A DNA stretch of 7,238 bases from Actinomycetota bacterium (GCA_005789055.1 SYAA01000146.1:1-7238); one strand, 5' to 3'. Positions 1-6,498 are shown, counted from the stretch's first letter. Notes: generated from the letters alone by a model not told the origin. Numbers and translations: made by a program.

Positions 1-276
1 ACCGGTTCCGGCACTGCGGGCACCCCGGGTACTGCGGGCACCGCAGGTGCTGGCGCTGTCGGTGGAAATGGTGGTGCCGGCGGTGCCGGCTCCAACCTGG
101 CTGCCGGTACCGGTACGGCTGGCAGCGGCGGGGCCGCGGGCAGCCCCAACGGCACTGCCGGAAACAACGGCACCGCGGGTAGCGGCGGTGGCGCCGGCGG
201 CAACGGCGGCGCCGCCGGTAATGGCAGCGGTGCTGCCAACGGTGGCAATGGCGGTGCTGGCGGCAACGGCGGAACC
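1..276 (+). repeat. PGRS-type glycine-rich coding repeat
   Basis: Codons 1-92 are dominated by GGC/GGT, GCC/GCG, AAC/AAT and ACC and encode repeated Gly-Gly-X and Asn-Gly units. The DNA is correspondingly degenerate and repetitive (GGCGGCAACGGC-like words). Long overlapping frames here, such as one on the same strand at 47-334, are by-products of this composition. The tract ends abruptly at the Thr-Phe-Ser-Gly-Gly linker before the propeller. Confidence 0.8.
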
Positions 277-1149
277 TTCAGCGGTGGAGCAACCTCCATC
301 AACGTTGGCAATCTCCCAGGCGCCATCGCGCTGAATGCCACCGGTAGTGCTGCCTACGTCACCAACTTCGCAAGCGACTCTGTGTCGGTGATCAACACCT
401 CTACCGATGCAGTCACGCCGCGCACCGTCGGCAACGAACCGAAGGGCATCGCGCTGAGTCCTGATGGCAGCCGGGCCTACGTTGCCATCACCGGCACGAG
501 CATCGGTTTGGTGGACGTGATCAACACGGCGAATAACACCGTCATCACGTCGATCCCGGCGGGTACGAATCCGACCGGGGTGGCGATCGGCGGCACAACC
601 GCTTACGTCACCAACACGGGCAGTAACTCGGTGACAGTGATCAATACGAGCAACAACACCGTGACTACGACGATCACCGGATTCACCGCGCCGGAAGCCG
701 TCGCGGTGAGTGGTGCGTACGCCTACGTGGGCAATGATCCAAACAACTCGGGGGGGATCGCAGTGATCCGAACCTCCGACAACACCATCGTCGACACGCT
801 CACTGGCTTCAGGGCGAGGGGGATTGCGTTCAGCCCCGACGGTAGTTACGCGTATGCCGTTGGCGGCAACACGGTTACGGTGATCCGAACCTCCGATAAC
901 ACCGTCACTGACACCCTCACCGGTTTCAGCGGTGCGAGTGCGGTGGCGTTCAGCCCCGACGGAACCCGCGCGTATGTCGTCAATACGAGCAATAACACGG
1001 TTTCGGTGATCACTACCTCCACCAAAACGGTCACTTCGACCCTCACCGGCTTCAGCGTCCCGAATGCGGTGGCGGTGAGCAGCACCGACGTGTACGTCGT
1101 CAACCAGGGGTCAAACTCGGTTTCGGTCATCGGAACCAGCGGAACCTGA
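1..1149 (+). CDS. PGRS-like protein with C-terminal seven-bladed YVTN beta-propeller (5' end outside window)
   Basis: The reading frame is open from base 1 to the TGA at 1147-1149, giving 382 visible residues without a start codon, so the gene begins upstream. Residues 1-92 are a Gly/Ala/Asn tract with repeated GGNGG, GGAGG and NGTAG motifs, as in mycobacterial PGRS domains. From about residue 105 there are seven repeats of about 40 residues with the YVTN-type pattern (AVAFSPDG, AYVVN, SNNTVSVI, TVTxTLTGF). This is the 40-residue YVTN beta-propeller family, typically a surface or extracellular interaction fold. An internal ATG at 382 exists, but starting there would cut blade 1 in half and lose the PGRS tract. 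Whether an N-terminal PE domain or a signal peptide precedes the PGRS tract cannot be seen. Cell-surface location is inferred from PGRS relatives; ligand and function are unknown. Confidence 0.85.
   Translation, partial: TGSGTAGTPGTAGTAGAGAVGGNGGAGGAGSNLAAGTGTAGSGGAAGSPNGTAGNNGTAGSGGGAGGNGGAAGNGSGAANGGNGGAGGNGGTFSGGATSINVGNLPGAIALNATGSAAYVTNFASDSVSVINTSTDAVTPRTVGNEPKGIALSPDGSRAYVAITGTSIGLVDVINTANNTVITSIPAGTNPTGVAIGGTTAYVTNTGSNSVTVINTSNNTVTTTITGFTAPEAVAVSGAYAYVGNDPNNSGGIAVIRTSDNTIVDTLTGFRARGIAFSPDGSYAYAVGGNTVTVIRTSDNTVTDTLTGFSGASAVAFSPDGTRAYVVNTSNNTVSVITTSTKTVTSTLTGFSVPNAVAVSSTDVYVVNQGSNSVSVIGTSGT
313..1146 (+). repeat. Seven beta-propeller blades encoded as about 40-codon repeats
   Basis: Blades begin at residues starting LPGAIAL, PKGIALSPDG, PTGVAIG, PEAVAVSG, ARGIAFSPDG, ASAVAFSPDG and PNAVAVSS. 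The last blade stops after SVSVIGTSGT and lacks its outer strand. The stretch just before blade 1 (ATSINVGN, bases 289-312) resembles that missing strand, as in the usual 'Velcro' ring closure. Some blades are nearly identical in DNA: a 17-bp word at 763-779 recurs at 880-896, and another at 826-842 recurs at 946-962. The offsets are 117 and 120 bp, suggesting recent blade duplication or conversion. Confidence 0.75.
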
Positions 1150-1166
1150 GCTGGGATTACCAGCTC
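1148..1166. terminator. Short hairpin between convergent stop codons
   Basis: GAGCTGG (1148-1154) pairs perfectly with CCAGCTC (1160-1166) around a 5-nt loop. It overlaps the PGRS-propeller stop codon and lies 19 bp beyond the stop of the convergent transporter gene. No T-run follows on either strand, so it would be an atypical (I-shaped) terminator; a bidirectional role is inferred from position only. Confidence 0.4.
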
Positions 1167-1185
1167 GGCATGAGTTCCTGCCAGA

Positions 1186-2505
1186 TCACGATCGAGGAGC
1201 ACTACTCGGAGCGGCCCGCAGAGCCACCAACAGGGCCGCTCCGGCCGCCATGATGAGCCCGACGGCCCACATGCCGGCCCTGTTGGTTCCGGTGAGGTCT
1301 TGCAGTGCCCCGGTGGCATACGGCGCTGCGAATCCGCCCAGGTTTCCCAGCGAGTTGATCAGGCCGATACCGCCCGCCGCCGCCGCGCCGGCAAGGAATC
1401 GCGAGGGCAGCGCCCAGAAAACCGGCAGGGCGGCGAAGATGCCCATTGCCGCTATCGTCACCGGCACCATGACGGCGATGGGGTGGCGCAGATACAGCGC
1501 GACGGGAATGGCCAGTCCACCGATCAACAGCGGAATGGCGACATGCCAGACGTGTTCGCGGGTGCGGTCCGCGTGCCGGGACCATAGGAACATCGAGGCA
1601 GCGCCGAACAGGTAGGGGACGGCGGTGATGAGCCCCACCTGGATCAGCGACAGCTGCACTGCGAAGGTACTTCTGAACCCGGCGACGATGGACGGCAGGA
1701 AGAAGGCCAGCGCGTAGAGGCCGTAGGCGATGCCGAAGTACACCAGGGCCAGTGCCCAGACTCGCGGACTGGTCAACGCTCGGCGCAGCGGGAAGTCGTA
1801 GGTGTCGCTGATGTGGCGGTGCTCCTCGGCGAGGACCTCGACCAGCCACTGCCGCTCCGCGTCCGGAAGCCAGGTCGCGTCCGATGGCCGATCGGTGAGA
1901 TAGAACCAGCAGATCACGCCAAGAATCACTGCGGGCAGGCCCACGCAGATCACCATGAACCGCCAGCCGGCCAGTCCGAAGACCCCGTGCCCGGTTTGAA
2001 TCAGCCAGGCCGCCAATGGTGTTCCGACTGCGGACGCGATGGGGACGGCCAGCATGAATACGCCGACGATGCGCGCCCGATAGGCGGCCGGGAACCACTG
2101 GCTCAGATAGAAGACGATGCCCGGGAACAGACCGGCCTCGGCGACCCCGAGCAGGAATCGCAGCACCAACAGGGTGGTGGCGTTGGGTGCGAAGGCGATT
2201 GCCACCGCGACGACCCCCCATGACACCGCGATGCGGGCCAGCCAGCGGCGGGCGCCGAAACGCACCAGCGCCAGATTGGACGGCACCTCCACCAACACGT
2301 AGCCGATGAAGAAGATGCCCGACGCCAGACCGAACATGGTGGCTGACAATTGAAGGTCCGCGCTGATCTCGGCTTTGGCGATGCCGAGGTTGGTGCGGTC
2401 AAGGTAGTTGACGAAGTACAGCGCCATCAGCAGCGGAACGAGCCGGATCGTCACACTTCGCAACGCCCGCTTCTCCAGGGAGTCGCCGATCGGCAAGCCG
2501 GACAT
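1186..2505 (-). CDS. MFS transporter, anion:cation symporter (ACS)-like
   Basis: This is a 439-residue inner-membrane carrier of normal major facilitator length, with about 12 hydrophobic segments in two halves. The N-terminal half carries the ACS-type signature: an LDRTN motif at residues 35-39 after the first membrane segment, then FFIGYVLVEVPSN and the charged RFGARRW loop, then RFLLGVAEAGLFPG and the WFPAAYRAR loop. Family members carry organic anions such as phthalate, sugar acids or tartrate; the substrate here is not predictable. The start chosen is ATG at 2503-2505, because GGGAGG lies just upstream. A longer frame to a TTG at 2598 adds 31 residues of non-membrane sequence and would run almost into a terminator hairpin. 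The gene is convergent with the PGRS-propeller gene and separated from the upstream gene by that terminator, so it is probably transcribed alone. No adjacent catabolic enzyme suggests a substrate. Confidence 0.88.
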   Translation of the reverse strand: MSGLPIGDSLEKRALRSVTIRLVPLLMALYFVNYLDRTNLGIAKAEISADLQLSATMFGLASGIFFIGYVLVEVPSNLALVRFGARRWLARIAVSWGVVAVAIAFAPNATTLLVLRFLLGVAEAGLFPGIVFYLSQWFPAAYRARIVGVFMLAVPIASAVGTPLAAWLIQTGHGVFGLAGWRFMVICVGLPAVILGVICWFYLTDRPSDATWLPDAERQWLVEVLAEEHRHISDTYDFPLRRALTSPRVWALALVYFGIAYGLYALAFFLPSIVAGFRSTFAVQLSLIQVGLITAVPYLFGAASMFLWSRHADRTREHVWHVAIPLLIGGLAIPVALYLRHPIAVMVPVTIAAMGIFAALPVFWALPSRFLAGAAAAGGIGLINSLGNLGGFAAPYATGALQDLTGTNRAGMWAVGLIMAAGAALLVALRAAPSSAPRS

Positions 2506-2509
2506 TCCG

Positions 2510-2515
2510 CCTCCC
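2510..2515 (-). promoter_or_regulatory. Ribosome binding site deciding the transporter start
   Basis: On the minus strand the sequence reads GGGAGG, then four bases, then ATG. This is the best Shine-Dalgarno match near the gene and is the reason for starting at 2505 rather than at the upstream TTG. Just upstream, the heptamer CGTTGAC (plus strand) occurs at 2515-2521 and again at 2524-2530, a 9-bp spaced direct repeat that might be an operator; nothing else supports that. Confidence 0.6.
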
Positions 2516-2604
2516 GTTGACGACGTTGACCGGATCCTGCCCGTCCCGCGACCTAGTTTTACGGCATTTCTTACCGCAACGAAACTCAAGTCCGGCAAAA
2601 CGTA

Positions 2605-2637
2605 CAGTGCCCCTCCCCACAGTAGGGAGGGGCACTG
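2605..2637 (-). terminator. Strong intrinsic terminator of the secreted-protein gene
   Basis: CAGTGCCCCTCCC (2605-2617) and its exact reverse complement (2625-2637) form a perfect 13-bp GC-rich stem with a 7-nt loop. It starts 15 bp after the stop codon of the minus-strand gene ending at 2653. On that strand the stem is followed by TACGTTTTGCC, a short T-run four bases away, which fits a Rho-independent terminator. It insulates the downstream transporter gene. Confidence 0.8.
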
Positions 2638-2652
2638 AACGGTGTCGTAGCG

Positions 2653-3993
2653 TCAGTTCGTGCCGCGAGCGTTCTTAGCGCCTCGGTGACCCCTCTTCGG
2701 GGTGCTGTCGGCAGCACCATCGCCGGTGCCGGCCCGCGCCTGGCTCGGTGCCGCAGTCGGACTCGGAGCCTCGGCGGCCTCGCGAGCGTCAGTGGCTGCG
2801 CTGACCTCGGTGACCTCGCTGACCGCGCTGTTGGCGTCCGACTCGTCCAGCGGGGCAGGTGCCTCGGCCTGCACCGCCGGGGCCACGTCGGCGACCTCGC
2901 TCGTGACGGCCGATTTGCTCAGCGGCGTCGGAGCCTCGACCACCGCCTCCGGAGCGGCCGGGGTCTCGACGGCTGCGACCGGGGCGGGCGCGGTGACCGC
3001 CGCGGCAGCCGTTGCCTCTGGCTCTAATAACAACGGTTCGTTTAGGATGCCGCCGTTCCCGAAAAGCTTCGGGCTGCCCAGTCGCTGGAGGCTACTGGTC
3101 AGCACCGAACGAATGCTGGGGGTCGTTATGACGAACAGATCCGGGTCCTGTTCGTCGACGGTTACATTGCCGACCCCGATGGTCTGGTTCACTATCTGAC
3201 CGAGAGTGCCGTTTGAGCCCAACAGACCGTCGACGACAGCGTTCCATGCGCCCTCGATATTGAGGTCGGCCAGATTGGCGACGAAGGAGGCGGCCGTGTC
3301 GGCCAGTGAGCTTGCGATGAGGCTCACGCTGCCGACGACCGCCTCGGCCAATCCCGCCACCAGTAACGGAAGCGTGGAGGTGACGAGCAACTGGACGTTC
3401 TGGATGATGTTGTCGACGATGTAGCCCACGCTGGTCAGCGCAAATTCCACGCCGAACTGAAGCGGCGCGACGATCGCCTCGGCCAGGGTCTCGAGCGCGG
3501 CCTCCGGGTTGCCGGCGATCAGTTCCTGGACCGCGGCAACGGCCGCGAAGGGGGCGTAGAACGCTGCGCCCGCAACACCGTCGACCAGCGCGATGGCACC
3601 GGAGAAGCCGGCGAATGCGTAGCCGGACAGGTTAGTGACCAGAGCGGTCAGCGGGCCGGTGGAGAACTGATTCGCCAGGTCGGGGATGATGCCGAAGAGG
3701 AACGGCGCGTACAGGTAGGCGCTTTCAGGGTCGAAGGGATCCGCCCCGTAGAAGCCCTCGGGCCACACGAGCCCGTCGATGAAACCAGCCTGATCGAGGA
3801 TGGCGTCGCCGACATCGAACACGACGTCCGTGATCGCGGTGATCGGATTTGAGAAGACCGACAGCTCAATCGAAGCGGCGACGCGCTGGGCCGAGGGCAG
3901 CAGGTCGGGCTGGGTGATCGGCGCCGCGGCGACCACGGCGGCACTTAGTGCGGCAACGCCAGCGGTCATTTGGGAGCGCAGGGAGGTGTTCAT
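2653..3993 (-). CDS. Secreted or surface Ala/Val-rich mycobacterial protein with low-complexity C-terminal tail
   Basis: The 446-residue product begins with a signal-peptide-like stretch: Arg-6, a hydrophobic Ala/Val/Leu core over residues 9-24, then Ala-Ala-Ala-Pro. Residues 25 to about 320 are Ala/Val/Leu/Ile-rich with interspersed Asn and Asp, including SVFSNPITAITDVVFDVGDAI. I know this style of protein from non-tuberculous mycobacteria, where it is usually annotated only as hypothetical or loosely PE/PPE-like; no PE or PPE signature is visible. The last 123 residues are Ala/Pro/Glu/Val-rich disordered-looking sequence ending in a basic tail (KRGHRGAKNARGTN). The start at 3993 is chosen because AAGGAA lies 8 bases upstream; the alternative ATG at 4026 overlaps a likely -10 element. 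The gene is monocistronic by appearance: a terminator follows and a divergent gene lies upstream. Function unknown. Confidence 0.75.
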   Translation of the reverse strand: MNTSLRSQMTAGVAALSAAVVAAAPITQPDLLPSAQRVAASIELSVFSNPITAITDVVFDVGDAILDQAGFIDGLVWPEGFYGADPFDPESAYLYAPFLFGIIPDLANQFSTGPLTALVTNLSGYAFAGFSGAIALVDGVAGAAFYAPFAAVAAVQELIAGNPEAALETLAEAIVAPLQFGVEFALTSVGYIVDNIIQNVQLLVTSTLPLLVAGLAEAVVGSVSLIASSLADTAASFVANLADLNIEGAWNAVVDGLLGSNGTLGQIVNQTIGVGNVTVDEQDPDLFVITTPSIRSVLTSSLQRLGSPKLFGNGGILNEPLLLEPEATAAAAVTAPAPVAAVETPAAPEAVVEAPTPLSKSAVTSEVADVAPAVQAEAPAPLDESDANSAVSEVTEVSAATDAREAAEAPSPTAAPSQARAGTGDGAADSTPKRGHRGAKNARGTN

Positions 3994-4001
3994 AACCGAG
4001 T

Positions 4002-4027
4002 TTCCTTCCGAAGTTTCGGCAAACATA
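4002..4027 (-). promoter_or_regulatory. Candidate -10 element and ribosome binding site for the secreted-protein gene
   Basis: On the minus strand TATGTT (4027-4022) fits the mycobacterial TANNNT -10 pattern, and AAGGAA (4007-4002) is a Shine-Dalgarno site 8 bases before the ATG at 3993. A TSS near 4015 would give a leader of about 20 nt. No convincing -35 is seen. A small inverted repeat (CCGAA at 4008-4012, TTCGG at 4015-4019) lies between the two elements. Confidence 0.4.
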
Positions 4028-4063
4028 TCAAAGCCCAGTTACTGCCGGGACGGCTTGGTGTGG

Positions 4064-4090
4064 ACTGAGCACACTGAGCACACTGGGCTG
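4064..4090. repeat. Short 9-bp tandem repeat in divergent intergenic region
   Basis: ACTGAGCAC occurs twice in tandem (4064-4072, 4073-4081) and is followed by a degenerate third copy, ACTGGGCTG (4082-4090). AGCCCAGT at 4032-4039 is the reverse complement of 4082-4089, so the repeat could sit in a weak stem-loop. It lies in the 142-bp gap between the secreted-protein gene and the zinc-ribbon gene. Confidence 0.6.
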
Positions 4091-4135
4091 ACGCAATCGG
4101 GGGATGTTTCCGCCCCGCCGCGCGTTAGAAGGGAC

Positions 4136-4438
4136 ATGACGATCCCGCCATACGAGCCACCCAAACCCCCCGCCGCTTCGCTGGGAAACAACCTGCTGTG
4201 TCCGAAGTGCGCCGGGTTAATGCGCACCTACGAGCGAAACGGCGTCCACCTCGAGCAGTGCGACACCTGCCGGGGAATCTTCCTCGATTTCGGCGAGTTG
4301 GAGTCGATGACCCAGCTTGAGAATCGTTTCGCGCCGCCACCGCCGCAGGCCCAACAGGGATACGGCCCGGCATGGGGCAGCCATGGCGATCACCGGTACC
4401 GCAAGGGCGGTTTCGGTCGGCTCTTCTTCTCCAGCTAA
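4136..4438 (+). CDS. Small TFIIB-type zinc-ribbon protein
   Basis: This 100-residue protein has a Pro-rich N-terminus, then CPKC (Cys-22, Cys-25), about 16 residues, and CDTC (Cys-42, Cys-45) followed by RGIFLDFGELE. That is the standard layout of the zf-TFIIB domain found in many small bacterial proteins of unknown function: LxCPxCxGxM, then CxxCxGxWLDxGELE. The C-terminal 35 residues are Pro/Gln then Gly/His/Arg/Lys-rich and end in GRLFFSS, also common in this family. The four cysteines should bind one zinc ion. The start is ATG 4136, with AGAAGGG immediately upstream; the spacing is short (2-3 bases), and the frame further upstream lacks a better start. It is divergent from the secreted-protein gene and convergent with the kinase-like gene. 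The precise role is unknown. Confidence 0.85.
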   Translation: MTIPPYEPPKPPAASLGNNLLCPKCAGLMRTYERNGVHLEQCDTCRGIFLDFGELESMTQLENRFAPPPPQAQQGYGPAWGSHGDHRYRKGGFGRLFFSS

Positions 4439-4466
4439 CGCGAAGGTTCTCCAGCTAACGCGGGGA
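4427..4466. repeat. 20-bp tandem duplication carrying both convergent stop codons
   Basis: TTCTCCAGCTAACGCG is at 4427-4442 and again at 4447-4462. Extending each unit to 20 bp gives 17 matches out of 20. The first copy supplies the TAA of the zinc-ribbon gene (4436-4438). The second supplies, on the minus strand, the TAG of the phosphotransferase-like gene (4455-4457). Each copy contains both stop signals, so a single ancestral copy would have served both genes with overlapping 3' ends. Confidence 0.75.
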
Positions 4467-5246
4467 CATTCGGGCGCAGGCCGCCACCAGCGCCGCCTGA
4501 GTCTCGTCGCGAGCCGCTCTGGCGGAGCCCGCCGCGGCGGCCTGGACCACTGCCGCACATGCGTAGGGCTCCAGCGCGGGCCATGGGTCGCCCGCCGCGG
4601 AGACCGCGGGCCCACCACCACGGCGATAGGCGGTGAGGAAAGCTGTCCAGTCGACGTCCGGGATCAGCCCGCTGGCCCAGAAGCCGGCCGGCCGGGCCAG
4701 ATCCCAGGCAGGATCCCCGGCTCCGAGGTCGTCGACGTCGAACAGCAGCACACGGTCATCGGCAGCGCGGCCGAGTTGGCCGAGATGGAAATCACCGTGC
4801 ACCACGGTCACCGGTCGGCCCGGGGTGCCCGTTCGCCAGGCGCGCGGCGGAAGGGCCGCGGCGGCCTGCCGGACCGCAGGGGGCGCACCCGCGGGAAGTG
4901 CGTCCAGCGCTCTGCGGAGGCTGCGGACCGCGCCGTGGGCGGGGATGTCGCCACCGGCGGGAATCGGCTGCCGATGCAAGGTGGCCAGCAGCGCGCCCGC
5001 CTCCGACCAGGGCAGGGCCTCAGGATGTTGGGGTATCGGCGTTATCCGCGGCCAGCGAGTGCGCCACCGCTCTTCGCCGCTGGCGCTAATCGCCTCCGGG
5101 TCGACGCTCAGCGGCGTCAGCAGGCAATCCGACCCGCTCGCGATTCGCAACCGGGCCGCCAACTCATGCGGGTCGGTTCCAGCCCGGTGAATCTTGACGA
5201 CCGTGTCACCGTCCACCGTGACGATGGTGTCGTCGGCGGTAGTCAT
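4455..5246 (-). CDS. Aminoglycoside-phosphotransferase (APH)-family kinase-like protein
   Basis: This 263-residue protein has a compact N-lobe with the likely ATP-binding lysine in VVKIHR (Lys-18). The catalytic loop is HGDFHLGQ (residues 150-157, putative catalytic Asp-152), and the metal-binding segment is LLFDVDDLGAGDPAWDLA (Asp-170, Asp-172). These are the hallmarks of the APH/choline-kinase fold. The usual Asn of HxDxxxxN is Gln here, as in maltokinase-like HGDLHLGQ loops. The start ATG 5244-5246 is preferred over an open frame reaching 5411: the extra N-terminus is low-quality sequence and would overlap the upstream flavoprotein gene. The Shine-Dalgarno site is weak (GGGG). The gene begins 70 bp after the flavoprotein stop on the same strand and may be cotranscribed. 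Substrate unknown; nothing here shows antibiotic resistance. Confidence 0.85.
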   Translation of the reverse strand: MTTADDTIVTVDGDTVVKIHRAGTDPHELAARLRIASGSDCLLTPLSVDPEAISASGEERWRTRWPRITPIPQHPEALPWSEAGALLATLHRQPIPAGGDIPAHGAVRSLRRALDALPAGAPPAVRQAAAALPPRAWRTGTPGRPVTVVHGDFHLGQLGRAADDRVLLFDVDDLGAGDPAWDLARPAGFWASGLIPDVDWTAFLTAYRRGGGPAVSAAGDPWPALEPYACAAVVQAAAAGSARAARDETQAALVAACARMSPR

Positions 5247-5316
5247 CGCCCCAAGGATAGGCAGCGTTGCCACCGCTCTGCGGTGTTCCCGCGCCTGCGC
5301 CTCGGCGACCGCGGGC

Positions 5317-6498
5317 TCAGAACCTGTGCTGCGGACCCTCAGCCTTTTTGTAGGCAGCTTTGAGGACCGCGTCGCGGAAGCGGGCGTTGTCGAGAAGTTT
5401 GATGCCCGCATTGGCCAATGCCGGGTTGCCGATCAACTTGTGCATGTAGCGGCCGCGCCGGTACTCCTTGCCCCACGCGTCCTGCATCCGATTCGCATAG
5501 TTGGTGAAGTCATCGGGCCCGCCGTTCTGCAGGGCCGCGATCGCGCACTCACCGGCGGCCAGGCCGGACTCCAGCGCCTTGGAGATTCCCGCACCCGAAG
5601 CCGGCTTGCCCGCGCCCAGCGAGTCGCCGGTGAACAGCACACCCGGACGCCACGGGGGCCACGCCGTGAAACCCATCGGCAGCCGCCAGGCCCGCACGCT
5701 CTTGTTCTTTTTGAGTTCGGAGATGGCTGGCAGTTTCCATTCCGGCGGAAGCGTGCGCAGGAACTCGCCGAGGAAGCCGGTGGCGTTGATCTTTTGCCAG
5801 TCCGTATAGCTGGTGACGTATCCAAGGCCCACATTGACCCGGCCACAGCCCATCGGGAACACCCAGCCGTAGCCGGGTAGTTGGTCGCCCTGGAAAGCCA
5901 GCTTGAGATAGATGTCGAAACTATCGGAGTCGGCGCGGTCGGCGTCCATCTCGGAGCGGATCGCCACCGCCGAGTAGCCGTTGTACTCGGAGTCCAGCTT
6001 CAGCGCGCGTTTGATCGGCGAGTAGGCACCGTCCGCGGCGATCACGGCATCACCGTGGATCTTTTCCCCGCCTTTGAGGGTCACTCCGGTGACCCGGCCC
6101 CGCTCGTCGAGAAGGGGTCCGGCGACCTCGGCGCCCTCACGGACGACGGCGCCGGCGGACTCGGCGTGTTTGAGCAGGAGCATGTCCAACTCGGTCCGGC
6201 TGACGGTGTGGCCGTGATCGGGCATCCCGGGGCGTCTCGGGAACGACAATTCCCAGCGCGATGGGCTGAATATCGTGACCCGGTTGATCCGGTGAAACTT
6301 GGCCACCTCGTCGGCGAGGCCCATTTTCTGCAGGTAGCCCACTGCCCGAGCAGTCAGCCCGTCCCCGCAGGGCTTATCGCGAGGGAACACCGCCTTGTCG
6401 AGGACCACCACCTTGGCGCCGGTCTGCGCGGCCTGCCAAGCCGCCGCTGATCCCGACGGGCCGCCTCCCGCAATCACCAGGTCGAATCGCTCGGTCAC
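5317..6498 (-). CDS. Geranylgeranyl-reductase-family FAD-dependent oxidoreductase
   Basis: This 393-residue flavoprotein opens with a Rossmann FAD motif, VIAGGGPSGSAAA (Gly-11, -13, -16), and Asp-34 ending the second beta strand. The family signature FPRDKPCGDGLTARAV follows at residues 38-53. Later come PGYGWVFPMGCGRVNVGLG and a second FAD-binding segment, TGDSLGAGKPASGAGISKALESG (Gly-291, Asp-292). This is the architecture of archaeal and plant geranylgeranyl reductases and of the mycobacterial menaquinone reductase MenJ, which saturates an isoprene unit of menaquinone. From memory this sequence differs clearly from MenJ (for instance GDSLGAGKP instead of GDAAACVNP), so it is more likely a paralogue acting on a prenyl lipid or another hydrophobic substrate. 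The start is GTG 6496-6498; an in-frame stop at 6520-6522 excludes any much longer form. No good Shine-Dalgarno site is visible. Confidence 0.88.
   Translation of the reverse strand: MTERFDLVIAGGGPSGSAAAWQAAQTGAKVVVLDKAVFPRDKPCGDGLTARAVGYLQKMGLADEVAKFHRINRVTIFSPSRWELSFPRRPGMPDHGHTVSRTELDMLLLKHAESAGAVVREGAEVAGPLLDERGRVTGVTLKGGEKIHGDAVIAADGAYSPIKRALKLDSEYNGYSAVAIRSEMDADRADSDSFDIYLKLAFQGDQLPGYGWVFPMGCGRVNVGLGYVTSYTDWQKINATGFLGEFLRTLPPEWKLPAISELKKNKSVRAWRLPMGFTAWPPWRPGVLFTGDSLGAGKPASGAGISKALESGLAAGECAIAALQNGGPDDFTNYANRMQDAWGKEYRRGRYMHKLIGNPALANAGIKLLDNARFRDAVLKAAYKKAEGPQHRF

Noticed and set aside
382..1149. ATG at 382 as the start of a free-standing 255-residue propeller protein
   Set aside because: The frame is open to base 1, blade 1 starts at 313, and the PGRS tract is in the same frame, so 382 is an internal methionine.
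1202..2221. A 339-codon minus-strand frame overlapping the transporter gene
   Set aside because: It is the shifted frame of the same strand and encodes Arg/Gly/His-rich sequence without membrane segments; the true frame has all the MFS motifs.
2506..2598. 31-residue N-terminal extension of the transporter from a TTG at 2598
   Set aside because: There is no ribosome site at 2598, it abuts the terminator hairpin, and GGGAGG sits right before the ATG at 2505.
4455..5246. Antibiotic-resistance gene based on APH similarity
   Set aside because: APH-fold kinases are diverse in actinobacteria; the variant catalytic loop and chromosomal housekeeping context do not support a resistance call.
4317..5363. 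A 348-codon open frame on the plus strand opposite the phosphotransferase-like gene
   Set aside because: Its product is Arg/Gly-rich without domain features, typical of high-GC antisense frames, while the opposite strand encodes clear APH motifs.
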